In this document: piece after piece, positions 24,901 through 31,964 of the stretch
Layout of the letters: each line of letters starts with the position of its first letter
How positions within the stretch are numbered: the first letter of the stretch is position 1
DNA from: Aricia agestis
Taxonomy: Eukaryota > Arthropoda > Insecta > Lepidoptera > Lycaenidae
Reading direction: 5' to 3'
DNA: 64,000 bases
NCBI RefSeq assembly: GCF_905147365.1
Contig: NC_056418.1
Span: 2,660,762 to 2,724,761 of the forward strand
Program-made: the position numbers and the translations under genes
The notes under the pieces: model-generated
What the model was told of the DNA's origin: nothing
What the model saw: only the letters and a program-made list of their open reading frames with translations
Database searches by the model: none

Positions 24901-27900
24901 AGTACTGCGGCGATTCCGCGACGGATACAGGATGCCTATAGCCGTGAGTCCTATCCGCTTATCTTGTTTATTGTTTATTGTTGTAAGGACACCAAACAGT
25001 ACATACATTAAAAACTTATAGAAATGATCATAAATAGTCAAGAAGAGCTGATGCATGTACCTTAGTAGGTGACACAGCGTTTACAATAGCAAGTTTAGGC
25101 AGAATATTATAACATCACAATAATTAATTTAACTAAAACTAACAGTAAAATTAATTTATACTTAATTACAAGAAACAAAAATTATAATAGCAATTCAATA
25201 GTAAAAAAACACAAAATAAAATAAACAGCAGTCACATAGGATATAATCAAACATATAAATAGTTAAAAGTATACTAATTAATGATTAAAATGAATAAAAT
25301 CTAAAATGACAATATATAAAATTCATAAATTATTACATTGATATTTAAATTAATAAAACATGTGAAAAATTAAAAAATATTGTGACAATGTATAAATATA
25401 TATTACTAATCATTTAACATAAAAGTGACTAAAAATTTTCTTTTTAAATTGGTTGAATGAGTCGTGAAAAATGTCTATGTCAGCTAAATCATTATTAACA
25501 ATATTATATTCGTTACTCATTCTAAGGATTGGTGCGTTAAGACCTAGATTAGTTTTGCAAGGAGGACCGCGTAGGATCTTACTTATCGGTCGTCGAGGTA
25601 TCTTAGGCCGTGTTCAAACCAAACTTGACTATACGCCGCTGAATGTGAGCGAGCGTTACGCAGTTTATTGTATTTCCATACAAATTCCCTTTTTCGTTCA
25701 CATCTAACCGACTATACGCCATTACGCTATAGGCGTGGGCGCGGACATTCGATACCGTATATTTTCATGTTCACTTACGTTCACACTGGGGCTCACAGTG
25801 AGCCTGCTCACATTCAGCGGCGTATAGTCAGTTTGGTCTGAACACGGCCTTACTAACAAAAATATTCACACATTGTATACGTCGTATATAGTCACTATAC
25901 GCTGTACCAGGGGTTCCCAATCTTTACCAGCCTGCGGCGCAGTTACAAGTCACAATATTTTGTAACGGCGCCCTATCCTACCTAGCTAAAATAAATAAAA
26001 AAAAATAAAAATAAAAAAGCCTTTTATTTCATTAAGTACTAATTAAAAATTAATTTGTATAAAACATTAAATCTAGTTAATAATTAATAATAATAAATCT
26101 AGTTTAGTGAATTTTTTTAAAATTCATTACATTTCATTTAACCATAATATTATTAATAAAAATTGTATGCATGTTATAATTTATAATTTCTTTTATAATA
26201 ATTGACATTTATTTATATTATTTGATATTTTAATGATTGATTAAAATTTACAATTTCATACTAACTATCTATTATTATAGTTATTTTCACAGTAGAATGT
26301 CTTATGGTATCCTTTTATGGGGAAACGCTGCCGACATCAATACAATTTTTGTGCTGCAGAAGCGAGCTATACGCTCAATTTATAAGATGTCAGCTTTTGA
26401 ATCTCTGAGAGAAAAGTTTAAAGAAATTGGTATTCTAACTGTTGCTTCTCAATAAATTTTGGATAATGTATTGTATGTTAGAAAGAATTTAACTAAATTT
26501 AAAACTAAAAGTGATAGTCACGGTAGAAACATTAGAAATAGGCACAAGCTGGAAATACCAGTGATCAGACTTAGCAAAATAAGTAAATCTTTTAAAGGTC
26601 AATGTATACGCCTTTACAATAAAATCCCGGAAAACGTTCAAAATCTATCAATTAATAAATTTAAAAAAGTAATTAAAGAACGTTTGTGTACCAAAGCCTA
26701 CTATACGGTCAAAGATTTCCTAAACGATAGCACATCTTGGGAGTAGGATGGCTGCTTGCAAGGCTGCTTCTACATTTATTATATGTGACTTACAATTGTG
26801 TATTAATATTGTATAGATTAAGTTATTTACATTGTAAATTTTATTTTTTTAAAAGACAAATTTTCCACTTTTTTACTAAAAAGTGGCCCCGTGCGAGTGT
26901 CTTACGCCGGTTCTTCTCGCCGGGTTAGTTCCCGAACCGGTGGTAGGCAACATGTAGTTCAACATTCTGAAAATATTTGATTCAAATTTATTCAGAAATA
27001 AAACAATTTTTATTTTATTTTATTTTATATTAATTTCATAACTACAATATTATCATATCATTAGTTCCATAATCTTATAATATTAAAATTTTGAATATTT
27101 TGAATATCTAATTGTAATTGTTTATTTACATGGTTATATTATTATTAAACGCCTCCGTGGTCTAGTGGTATAGAGCGCGGCTCTTGACTCGGAGGTCGTG
27201 GGTTCGATTCCCGCGTTGGAAACATGTTATTTCCAAGTTTGGTTAGGACGATGCAGGCTGATCACCTGATTGTCTGACAAGTAAGATGATCCATGCGTCG
27301 GATGGGCATGTAAAAAGTCGGTCCTGCGCCTGATCTCTCGCCAGTCGTGTCGGTCTTCCGTCCCACTGGGTTATGAGAGTAAAGGAATAGAGAGTGCTCT
27401 TGTGTACTGCGCACACACTTGGGCACTATAAAATTACTCCTGCGTAGCTGGCCTGGTTTCAATGAAACCGGCCACCGTCACCGAAACCGGTGTGGGAGCT
27501 ATTATTATATATTATTAGTATTAGTAAGAACCCCTCTTTATTTGAGGGTGAAGGCCTCCTCCAGACTACGTAAGGCCTACTCCTACCTAGCTATTAAATT
27601 AAAATTATTAAATTAAATGATACCTAAGTACATAAATAAACACGTTATGGTATATTTAGTTGACGTGGGAGAGCCATGCTTCGGCACGAATGGGCCGGCT
27701 AGACCGGAGAAATACCACGTTCTCACAGAAAACCGGCGTGAAACAGTGCTTACGCTGTGTTTCGCCGAGTGAGTGAGTTTACCGGAGGCCCAATCCCCTA
27801 CCCTCCCCTATTCCTTCCCTACCCTCCCATATTCCCTTCCCTACCCTCCCCTATTACCCTATTCCCTCTTAAAAAGCCGGCAACGCACCTGCAGCATCAG

Positions 27901-29479
27901 ATGCTGTGTCCATGGGCGACGGAAGTTGCTTTCCATCAGGTGACCCGTTTGCTCGTTTGCCCCCTTATTTCATAAAAAATGCGAGTAAATAATAATTAAT
28001 AAACAAATATTTAATGACCTGCCTGCGGTAAATAGCTGGAGAGTTGAAATTTTCACAGATTATGTATTTCTGTTGTCGCTATAACAACAAATACTAAAAA
28101 TTAATTTAAATATTTGTATCTCCCTAACAAAAAACACAATTTTCAGCATATTTTTGCTCTATAATTGTGGTACGGATAATGTGAGCTGACCCTTACTTAA
28201 ATCTTTTTTTTTCTAATATATTTCTCTCTGCCATTATTTCCAGGATATCCCAGAAGGTCTCGTGCTGATGATGGGTGGAATACTAACCCAGGATCACGTA
28301 AGAGAGTTCGAGGACATAATGCGATGGGGGGAGTACGTGGAAGGGAGTGACCCTGACGACATCAAGTTGACCCTGGACACTGATGGACTAGATGGAGATA
28401 AGATAGAGGTAACCGGTAGGGCGATTCACGATTTCCATTCGACTCGGATTCCGAAACTTTACCGTGCGGTCATCGCCGTCATTAGTTGATAGAATCAGGC
28501 GTTACTTTGCGGAAATCCATAGCTTAAAATTTAGTTTGTTATTATTTTTAGCAATATTCCGCGAAATAAACCTCAACCTTTAAGTAGATGAGTGAGTGTA
28601 CGCATAGGCATGCGTACAGCACCTCCTTCCTCTCCCACACTGTCTATGCGTACACTCGCATGCAAGAACCTGCAAACACCACCACCACACAAGCAATAAT
28701 GTTGGCAAATCCGTGCAAGGCCCCTCACCACCATGCAGGTTGAAAACCTCGACGCGCGTTTGGCTCCAACACCGGAGCATCCTCAGGATGTGGACTCTAC
28801 GAACAACATTCGTCATTAGTCAAGCCCTAGCGCGGCAAACGTTTATTGGATGATGAAGTTTCCGAATCCGAATTCCGAGTCGAATTGCGCATTGTGAATC
28901 GGGGCCCTGGCCCCCCAATCAATGCATTCGCCAGTTTCTGTAGTTAGATTAATGTTAAGGTAACTTTCCGATCTTTACCGCAAGCGACCGCGACCGACAA
29001 AAATTCACTTTGAGACATAATATAATAATTGTTTTATTTTTTCCAATAAAAATTAACATCCTTTATTATTGCATTAATTTGCAGTGTGGATGTGCTACAG
29101 CTTGGGTACCTACGGACTCCATACAAAAATGCCTCTTGTCCCTTACGTTACGTAACGTTATATTATGTTTTCAGGTGGAGAGCAACACAATAACGTTCAG
29201 AACGTGGTGCGGCGTTTGCGCGACCTGCGAGCGGCTTTACGGCCGCTTCCCCGCCAGAGACCAAGATCCGCCGGACGGGGTAAGCATAAGGCGCAGCGCA
29301 GACGACAGACTATCCGTGATGCACTTTTTAGTCCGCGGAAATAGAACTTAAGATGTGTTTGAAAATATTATTTGTTTCAGATGGAGTTGAGCGACTTCTC
29401 GATGATTGAAACGAAGCTGGTCATGTTGACTGTGCCCCCAGGGCTGGAGAAAATATTGCGAACCATCAGCAACAGATAG
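12902..29479 (+). CDS. Unrecognised multi-exon gene, EF-hand-like C-terminus
   Basis: Exons: 12902-12970 (ATG), 14478-14636, 15471-15580, 16038-16182, 16846-17046, about 19437-19760, 20898-21027, 21555-21661, 22232-22423, 24181-24397, 24831-24943, 28244-28408, 29175-29279, 29381-29479 (TAG). All use GT-AG and the phases chain correctly, giving about 711 residues. The 5' edge of exon 6 is the weakest call: a phase-0 acceptor fits at 19437, but a better-looking one at 19419 would need an extra small exon. Visible parts are a Cys-containing N-terminal region (exon 2: FILRPYAGLYNPFSHNC), Ser/Pro-rich linkers, a basic stretch (exon 8: RRRGKRRRKVRGG), an acidic helix (exon 9: DDEILKYLHREVDEE), and a C-terminal half resembling a degenerate EF-hand pair (exons 11-14) without a clear calcium loop. 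I do not recognise the family and assign no function. The MITE-rich introns and the partial exon copies beside exons 5, 9 and 10 are described separately. Confidence 0.75.
13387..13441. repeat. Hairpin, 22-bp arms
   Basis: AGCACTACCAGCACCTTGGG pairs with CCCAGGTGCTGGTAGTGCT across a short A-rich loop, inside a GGGGCGCC-containing repeat that begins near 13,320. It lies in intron 1 of the unnamed gene. Confidence 0.75.
13721..14119. mobile_element. hAT-type non-autonomous element, 399 bp, with 8-bp TSD
   Basis: The ends are CAGTGTTGCCAG and CTGGCATCACTG, imperfect inverted repeats. They are flanked by an identical 8-bp duplication ATTCATGG at 13713-13720 and 14120-14127. The interior is rich in CCCCCC and GGGGGG tracts and encodes no transposase. 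An 8-bp duplication with CAGTG-type ends is characteristic of the hAT superfamily, so this is a MITE-like derivative in intron 1 of the unnamed gene. Confidence 0.85.
14423..14454. repeat. Perfect 32-bp palindrome next to an exon acceptor
   Basis: GTTCGCACATTACGAA is followed without spacer by its exact complement. It ends 23 bp before the exon starting at 14478, within the zone expected to hold the branch point. A second hairpin, TACAAAAGACAG facing CTGTCTTTTGTA, lies at about 14,298-14,336. Confidence 0.85.
16195..16520. other. CpG-rich intronic block of unknown nature
   Basis: A GC-rich, CpG-rich stretch in intron 4 with open frames on both strands (for example 16294-16509 + and 16210-16602 -). 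Neither frame resembles a known protein, and openness on both strands is expected from base composition. It may be an old repeat or an intragenic CpG-rich element. Confidence 0.3.
17215..17400. repeat. Dispersed repeat 'GCAGATGGCG', copy 1
   Basis: Shares AAGCAGATGGCG, GGGCGCGTTATGTGAAACC and CTAACATTGAATTGACATTA with the copies at about 51,540-51,700, 54,905-55,095 and 60,100-60,190. Ends are partly complementary (AGATGGCG near the start, CGCTATCTGCGTA near the end), suggesting an old MITE. Intronic here. Confidence 0.65.
17490..17742. mobile_element. Foldback MITE, family A, 253 bp, TA target site
   Basis: The element is an almost complete inverted repeat, starting CAGGGTGTAACAAAAC and ending with its complement GTTTTGTTACACCCTG, flanked by TA on each side. 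The arms share TAGAGTTCACTGTGAAAGTA and CACTTTTGTATGGGCAAGCG or their complements. The TA duplication suggests mobilisation by a Tc1/mariner-type transposase. Other copies are at 21058-21475, 22095-22217, 35942-36196 and 62845-62930. Confidence 0.85.
18353..18936. mobile_element. Family B hairpin MITE split by a LINE-tail insertion
   Basis: Left arm (GTCTGTCAAGAAAGTAAAG, then GGGGCGACATCGTAGTGTCA) and right arm (AAAGGGATGACACTACGATG, then TTCTTCACTTTTTTGACAGA) are the two halves of a hairpin that is intact at 58196-58327. Here they are separated by about 470 bp, most of which is the tail element at 18545-18875. Confidence 0.8.
18545..18875 (+). mobile_element. LINE-tail / SINE-like element, family E
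   Basis: Starts GTGGGAGAGCCATGCTTCGG, passes through a CCCTACCCTATTCCCTTCCC pyrimidine tract, then CCATGGGCGACGGAAGTTGC, and ends CCCCCTTATTTCATAAAAAA. The same order is found at 20410-20640 (+), 27664-27980 (+) and reversed at 22780-22995. The A-rich end marks it as a retroposed sequence. Confidence 0.75.
20001..20161. mobile_element. PIF/Harbinger-like foldback MITE, 161 bp, TTA duplication
   Basis: Starts GGCCGCGTTTTCACTGAAGC and ends with the near-complement GCTTCAGTGGAAACGCAGCC, flanked on both sides by TTA. The stems contain GGAGCGGAGC-type repeats. A 3-bp TTA/TAA duplication with GG-starting ends is typical of PIF/Harbinger. Sister elements with the same flank type are at 25606-25849 and 38590-38824. 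Confidence 0.8.
20165..20310. mobile_element. Helitron-like / lepidopteran repeat fragment
   Basis: Contains GCCCATGCCAAACATCAAAATC, CGGTTCAGCGGTTGAAGTG and CAGACAGACACACTTTCGC, then TTATAATATTAGTGTGAATT. This is a common lepidopteran module, also seen at 53945-54160 and 34870-34960. Confidence 0.55.
20410..20800. mobile_element. Family E tail element, with an inverted second piece
   Basis: 20410-20680 is a forward family E copy starting GTGGGAGAGCCATGAATGGG. From 20685 the sequence turns around into an inverted family E end (AGGGGGTCAAACGAGC...GGAAAGCAACG), followed by a forward end again (CCATCAGGTGGACCCGTTTG). Two or three copies have landed on each other. Confidence 0.7.
21058..21475. 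mobile_element. Foldback MITE family A with internal duplicated arm
   Basis: Begins CAGGGTGTAACAAAACTAAG after a TA, only 30 bp downstream of the donor of the exon ending at 21027. At 21208 the left-arm sequence GTTGTAACAAAACTAAGTTA starts again, so the left arm is present twice; the right arm ends near 21475 (TTGTCACACCCTTTA). Nested insertion or slippage could explain this. Confidence 0.75.
22095..22217. mobile_element. Truncated family A MITE abutting an acceptor site
   Basis: Only the right half is left: GCAGTGAACTC, GTGACACATACGCACCC and TTTGTTATGTTACACCATGTA. It ends 14 bp before the AG acceptor of the exon starting at 22232, so the branch-point zone of this intron is probably MITE-derived. 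Confidence 0.65.
22501..22572 (+). pseudogene. 72-bp partial copy of the exon at 22232-22423
   Basis: This matches 22331-22402 without gaps over 72 bp, offset by exactly 170 bp. There are eight differences: seven are third-position synonymous changes and one gives Lys to Arg. The copy lies in the intron just after the parent exon, then runs into TTTTTTATACAC and loses the frame context. See findings. Confidence 0.85.
22780..22995 (-). mobile_element. Family E tail element, antisense
   Basis: Reads in reverse: T-run, GGGGGCAAACGAGCAAACGG, GTCACCTGATGGAAAGCAAC, CCATGGACACTCGCCGC, then a long GGGAAGGGAATAG purine tract. Intronic. Confidence 0.75.
23119..24120. repeat. 1-kb segment bounded by inverted repeats of about 100 bp
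   Basis: The left arm (about 23119-23222, AGTGTCAGCGCAGACAGAAC, GGAGCGCAGC, CACTTGAAAATAAACTTTAA) is the complement of the right arm (about 24010-24120, TTAAAGTTTATTTTTAAGTG, GCTGCACTCC, GTCTGCGCTGACCC). Inside lies a polyT-headed block at 23547-23700 (GGGGAAATGCTATTACGCAT, GGGACTCCCCAGGGCGG) that looks like the end of an antisense retroelement. It sits just before the exon at 24181. Confidence 0.6.
24415..24493 (+). pseudogene. Partial copy of the exon at 24181-24397
   Basis: GGGGGAGCAGGGGGTCTCCG, GGCTGGGAGACTGGCTGCAC matches exon positions about 24290-24332 with an offset of 161 bp; upstream similarity (GTGCGGGGGGTC) extends it to about 24415. It lies immediately downstream of the exon donor. 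Confidence 0.7.
24509..24733. repeat. Three-arm repeat: two direct arms and one inverted
   Basis: GCACGATTGTGCTGCGGCTC and its variant occur directly at about 24,514-24,560 and 24,600-24,645; the complement (TTGTGCCGCAGCACGATTGT) closes at about 24,685-24,733. A foldback element with a duplicated left arm, similar in logic to the 21058 element. Confidence 0.7.
24970..25605 (-). mobile_element. LINE fragment, antisense: RT C-terminus and 3' UTR
   Basis: Read on the minus strand, about 25598-25415 encodes a run ending in NQFKKKIFSHFYVK and a stop, preceded by ILRGPPCKTNLGLNAPILRM. This is the usual far C-terminus of Jockey/CR1-type ORF2 proteins. The downstream AT-rich 450 bp is its 3' UTR. 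It is interrupted at its upstream end by the MITE at 25606. Confidence 0.6.
25606..25849. mobile_element. PIF/Harbinger-like foldback MITE, 244 bp, TTA duplication
   Basis: Starts GGCCGTGTTCAAACCAAACT and ends AGTTTGGTCTGAACACGGCC, with TTA at 25603-25605 and 25850-25852. The arms also share GACTATACGCCGCTGAATGT or its complement. It is inserted in the antisense LINE fragment. Confidence 0.85.
25900..26000. repeat. hAT-MITE-like fragment
   Basis: CCAGGGGTTCCCAATCTTTA followed by CTGCGGCGC resembles the CAGGGGTTCCCAA ends of common hAT-derived MITEs; a related piece lies at 62,928-63,000 (AGCGGTTCTCAATTTTTTGG). No second end was found. Confidence 0.4.
26237..27010 (+). mobile_element. 5'-truncated LINE: RT C-terminus, 3' UTR and (TTTTA)n tail
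   Basis: A frame at about 26270-26455 reads SRMSYGILLWGN and FVLQKRAIRSIYKM, the conserved segment downstream of the RT palm in CR1/Jockey-like LINEs. A stop at 26453 is followed by a second frame (26459-26746). After that comes a 3' UTR (CGCCGGTTCTTCTCGCCGGG) and a terminal ATTTTATTTTATTTTATA tail. The copy is dead and intronic. Confidence 0.8.
27145..27510 (+). mobile_element. tRNA-derived SINE, near full length
   Basis: The head, from 27150, is tRNA-like (CCTCCGTGGTCTAGTGGTAT as A box region, GGTTCGATTCCCGC as B box). It continues into a body with CAAGTTTGGTTAGGACGATG, GCTGATCACCTGATTGTCTG and CCCACTGGGTTATGAGAGTA, ending GGTTTCAATGAAACCGGCC. A head-less copy is at 52045-52325 and a reverse copy at 63425-63775. 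The tRNA part is followed by SINE body and not a terminator, so it is not a tRNA gene. Confidence 0.85.
27664..27980 (+). mobile_element. Family E tail element
   Basis: Complete-looking copy from GTGGGAGAGCCATGCTTCGG to CCCCCTTATTTCATAAAAAA, with the pyrimidine tract at 27,790-27,870. It lies in the intron between exons 11 and 12 of the unnamed gene. Confidence 0.75.
28420..28910. repeat. Old foldback MITE with an internal insertion
   Basis: GGGCGATTCACGATTTCCAT and CGACTCGGATTCC at 28420-28455 pair with GGAATTCGGATTCGG / ATTGTGAATCGGGGCC-type sequence at 28865-28905. A related hairpin is at 36885-37040. The two halves are separated by about 320 bp at a CATTAG that occurs on both sides (28484 and 28812), suggesting a 6-bp duplication around an insert. 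The insert itself has a GTGTACGCATAG hairpin. Confidence 0.5.
29047..29170. repeat. Inverted repeat, left arm around the last exons
   Basis: This segment (GGATGTGCTACAGCTTGGGT, ACTCCATACAAAAATG, CCTTACGTTACGTAACG) is the complement of 30012-30140, about 850 bp downstream. The two arms enclose the final two exons of the unnamed gene. Confidence 0.85.
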
Positions 29480-29627
29480 AAATTACATCAATAAAACAAT
29501 TTAAACATCTATCACTGTTAATGTTTTACTCTCTATTACCGCAAAATATCATACCTACAGTAGTTTAGTAGAGACAAGTAGTTTTGCTACTAAAATTATT
29601 TAAAATCACGCTATGGGTTTATCGATA

Positions 29628-29800
29628 AATCAAAATCAAAATTATTTTTATTCAGAGTTAATTTTTACAGTCGAATCATTGGTGCTTATCACGGAGCTAT
29701 TCGTATGAGCTCCGTGGTGCCTACTGTCTACTACCAATGGTTCCGGAACGGAACTAACCCAGCGCAGTGGAAGAACCGGCGTAAGAAACTCGCATGGGGG
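29628..29800 (-). mobile_element. LINE 3'-end fragment, antisense
   Basis: On the minus strand it reads CTTACGCCGGTTCTTCCACT, CGGAACCATTGGTAGTAGAC and ends in AATAAAAATAATTTTGATTT. The layout matches the 3' UTR of the LINE at 26,880-27,010, a different copy or subfamily. Confidence 0.6.
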
Positions 29801-29810
29801 TCTACTATTT

Positions 29811-29940
29811 AAGCACACTTTTTGTGTGATCGAGTCTGCGGCGCACATACCAGCACATATTATAGTCTGCATGGCCGCGCCATGTCGACTGTATATGTGC
29901 GCCGCGCCGCAGACACGATCACACAAAAAGTGTGCCGTCT
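29811..29940. repeat. Hairpin with long stem
   Basis: GCACACTTTTTGTGTGATCG, GTCTGCGGCGCACATA pairs with TATGTGCGCCGCGCCGCAGAC, CGATCACACAAAAAGTGTGC. It is a foldback element within the segment enclosed by the 29047/30012 inverted repeat. Confidence 0.8.
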
Positions 29941-30011
29941 GCAATATCCCTTACTACTACCATCTGTTTATCAATACCTATAAATAATCACATCAATGCT
30001 TGCTTACATAC

Positions 30012-30140
30012 TCGTAATATAACGTTACGTAACGTAAGGGGCAAGAGACATTTTTGTATGGAGTCCGATAGGTACCCAAGCTGTAGCACATCCACACTGC
30101 AAATTAATGCAATAATAAAAGATGTTCATTTTTGCTTAGC
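30012..30140. repeat. Inverted repeat, right arm
   Basis: CGTTACGTAACGTAAGG, CATTTTTGTATGGAGT, ACCCAAGCTGTAGCACATCC and GCAAATTAATGCAATAATAA are the exact or near-exact complements of the left arm at 29047-29170. Confidence 0.85.
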
Positions 30141-30689
30141 CTGTGTGGATCGTTTTCGATAAAATCTCCTGTACCTAATAATAAAATTAAAAACGTTCAC
30201 ACTACATATTTAATTATCTACTCATGTAGTACATAAGGTCTTTGTCTGGCGTAACAGACAAAGACAGCGGACGTAGAATAGTTATAAATTACTTATAATA
30301 TTATGTTCCGCAAATATTTTTATGTGTTACCTAGGGTTGAGAAGTAGCATAAATCTATAATGCTAGTATATATTAAGTCTATGAGGAGTAGTGTAAAGTG
30401 TTCTGTGCTTATGGCAACGACATCAAAATACTATGGCTTATGGAGTGAGGAGGAATATTTTAGACGTCGCGTCGAGCCATTTGAGTGATTTTTAAATGGG
30501 TGTATAATTATGTTACATAACTATTATGTCTAAGTACGGAACCCTAAAAAGCACACGATTACTTGAGATTTGGGAATATTATTAGATGAATAGAATAGGG
30601 CATAATGCCACTGACCTCGCAATGATTTATTTTTGTTTGCTTTGTTCCGTAGTATATAACATTCTCTTTGGTTTGCTTATGAATGAATT

Positions 30690-31155
30690 TGGTAATAGGC
30701 ATGATGACTATTTTTTTTTTCTTATCGGTAATTGAAGGACACTTAAAAATAGAAACATCGTTGAAAGAATTACTCTGATAGCTTAAAAATTCACCAAGAT
30801 ATGACACTTCAAATATCTCATAAAAAAGACCTGCCCGAAACGCTCCATACAAAGTGCTACGAAAGACTGACGTCAGTCTTTCGTAGTTTGTACGCATCGG
30901 GAGACAACTTTGTTCGACAGGTATATCAAATATTGCGTTTTTGAAAGTGATTTCATAACAAAAGTTGCTTTTAATTTCATAAGTTATCGAATTGTATACA
31001 AATATTATAAAATTTAATTGAAAAAAAAAACAACTTTAAAGGCGCATAACAAAAAAAATACAAATGCTATCAAGCTGAAATTTTGGGAACACTTATTTTT
31101 TACCGTGATTTCTTTATTTTATTAACAAAATTCGCTAATTTTTGACCTTGTCATC
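30690..31155. repeat. About 465-bp dispersed repeat, copy 1
   Basis: Matches 48876-49350 in the same orientation almost throughout: GGCATGATGACTATTTTTTT, AAGACCTGCCCGAAACGCTC, GACGTCAGTCTTTCGTAGTT, GCTATCAAGCTGAAATTTTG and TTTGACCTTGTCATCA. A short GAAAGACTGACGTCAGTCTTTC palindrome is inside. Superfamily unknown. Confidence 0.8.
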
Positions 31156-31371
31156 ACCCCTATTGATGGTTAGCTACCGGAAATAGGAATAATTGGGTGT
31201 GGTCCTATTATAGACCATTGCGATTTAACGTGATTTGATTGGTAGTCAAGACGTCAGAATAATCAGATGGTAGTAGGCAGTGGCTAGTGGCAATAGGCAG
31301 TACTCTACAAATATATACTAGTAATCTGTGGGCAGTACACTGATTACAGTATGTGAATACATGTCAATTAT

Positions 31372-31528
31372 GGCCGTTCCCAATATTTGATCTATCTCTG
31401 GTTTTGCCCTACTAGAGATAGGAATAGCTCACAATTGACATAAAATATATGTCTCTAATGTCTAAATGTGAGCTATTCCTATCTCTAGTAGGGCCAAACC
31501 AGAGATAGATCAAATATTGGGAACGGCC
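31372..31528. repeat. Foldback MITE, arms of about 60 bp
   Basis: GGCCGTTCCCAATATTTGAT, CTATCTCTGG and CCCTACTAGAGATAGGAATA are repeated in complement up to the end GGGAACGGCC, leaving a loop of about 35 bp. It starts with GGCC like the Harbinger-type MITEs here, but I find no convincing 3-bp duplication. Confidence 0.85.
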
Positions 31529-31964
31529 GTTAATCTGTGATACAGGTTTTGTCAGTTGACATATTCTGTATTGCCATATTATTAGGTACAGGGTACAATC
31601 GTAAACTTATGAAATATTATTTATTTGAGCTTCCAAGAAGTAGGTACCTATGGAACCTTTGAAAAAGCATTAGGATTTAGGATTAGTAATTAAATGAATA
31701 CGGATAATACATTCAAATTATATTTTAGACAAAAATCAAAATATTTATTTTTTTTAATTTTCATTTTCCGAAATTCACAACCAATTACTGGCAACATTAT
31801 ATTCTACTGTTGAAAATTGAAGTTGAACGATCAACGAAGTGTGAATTGTGATAAAAATTAAAATTATCACATGAGATAAAACGGTTCAAATCTTAACTGA
31901 TTTAGTTCTGAACAAACATAAGAAGCATACGAGAACATCTGAAGATATATTACTCACATACAAG

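Noticed and set aside
27150..27222. Possible functional tRNA gene
   Set aside because: A and B boxes are present, but the arms pair poorly, there is no terminator after a 3' end, and the sequence continues into the SINE body that recurs at 52045 and 63425.
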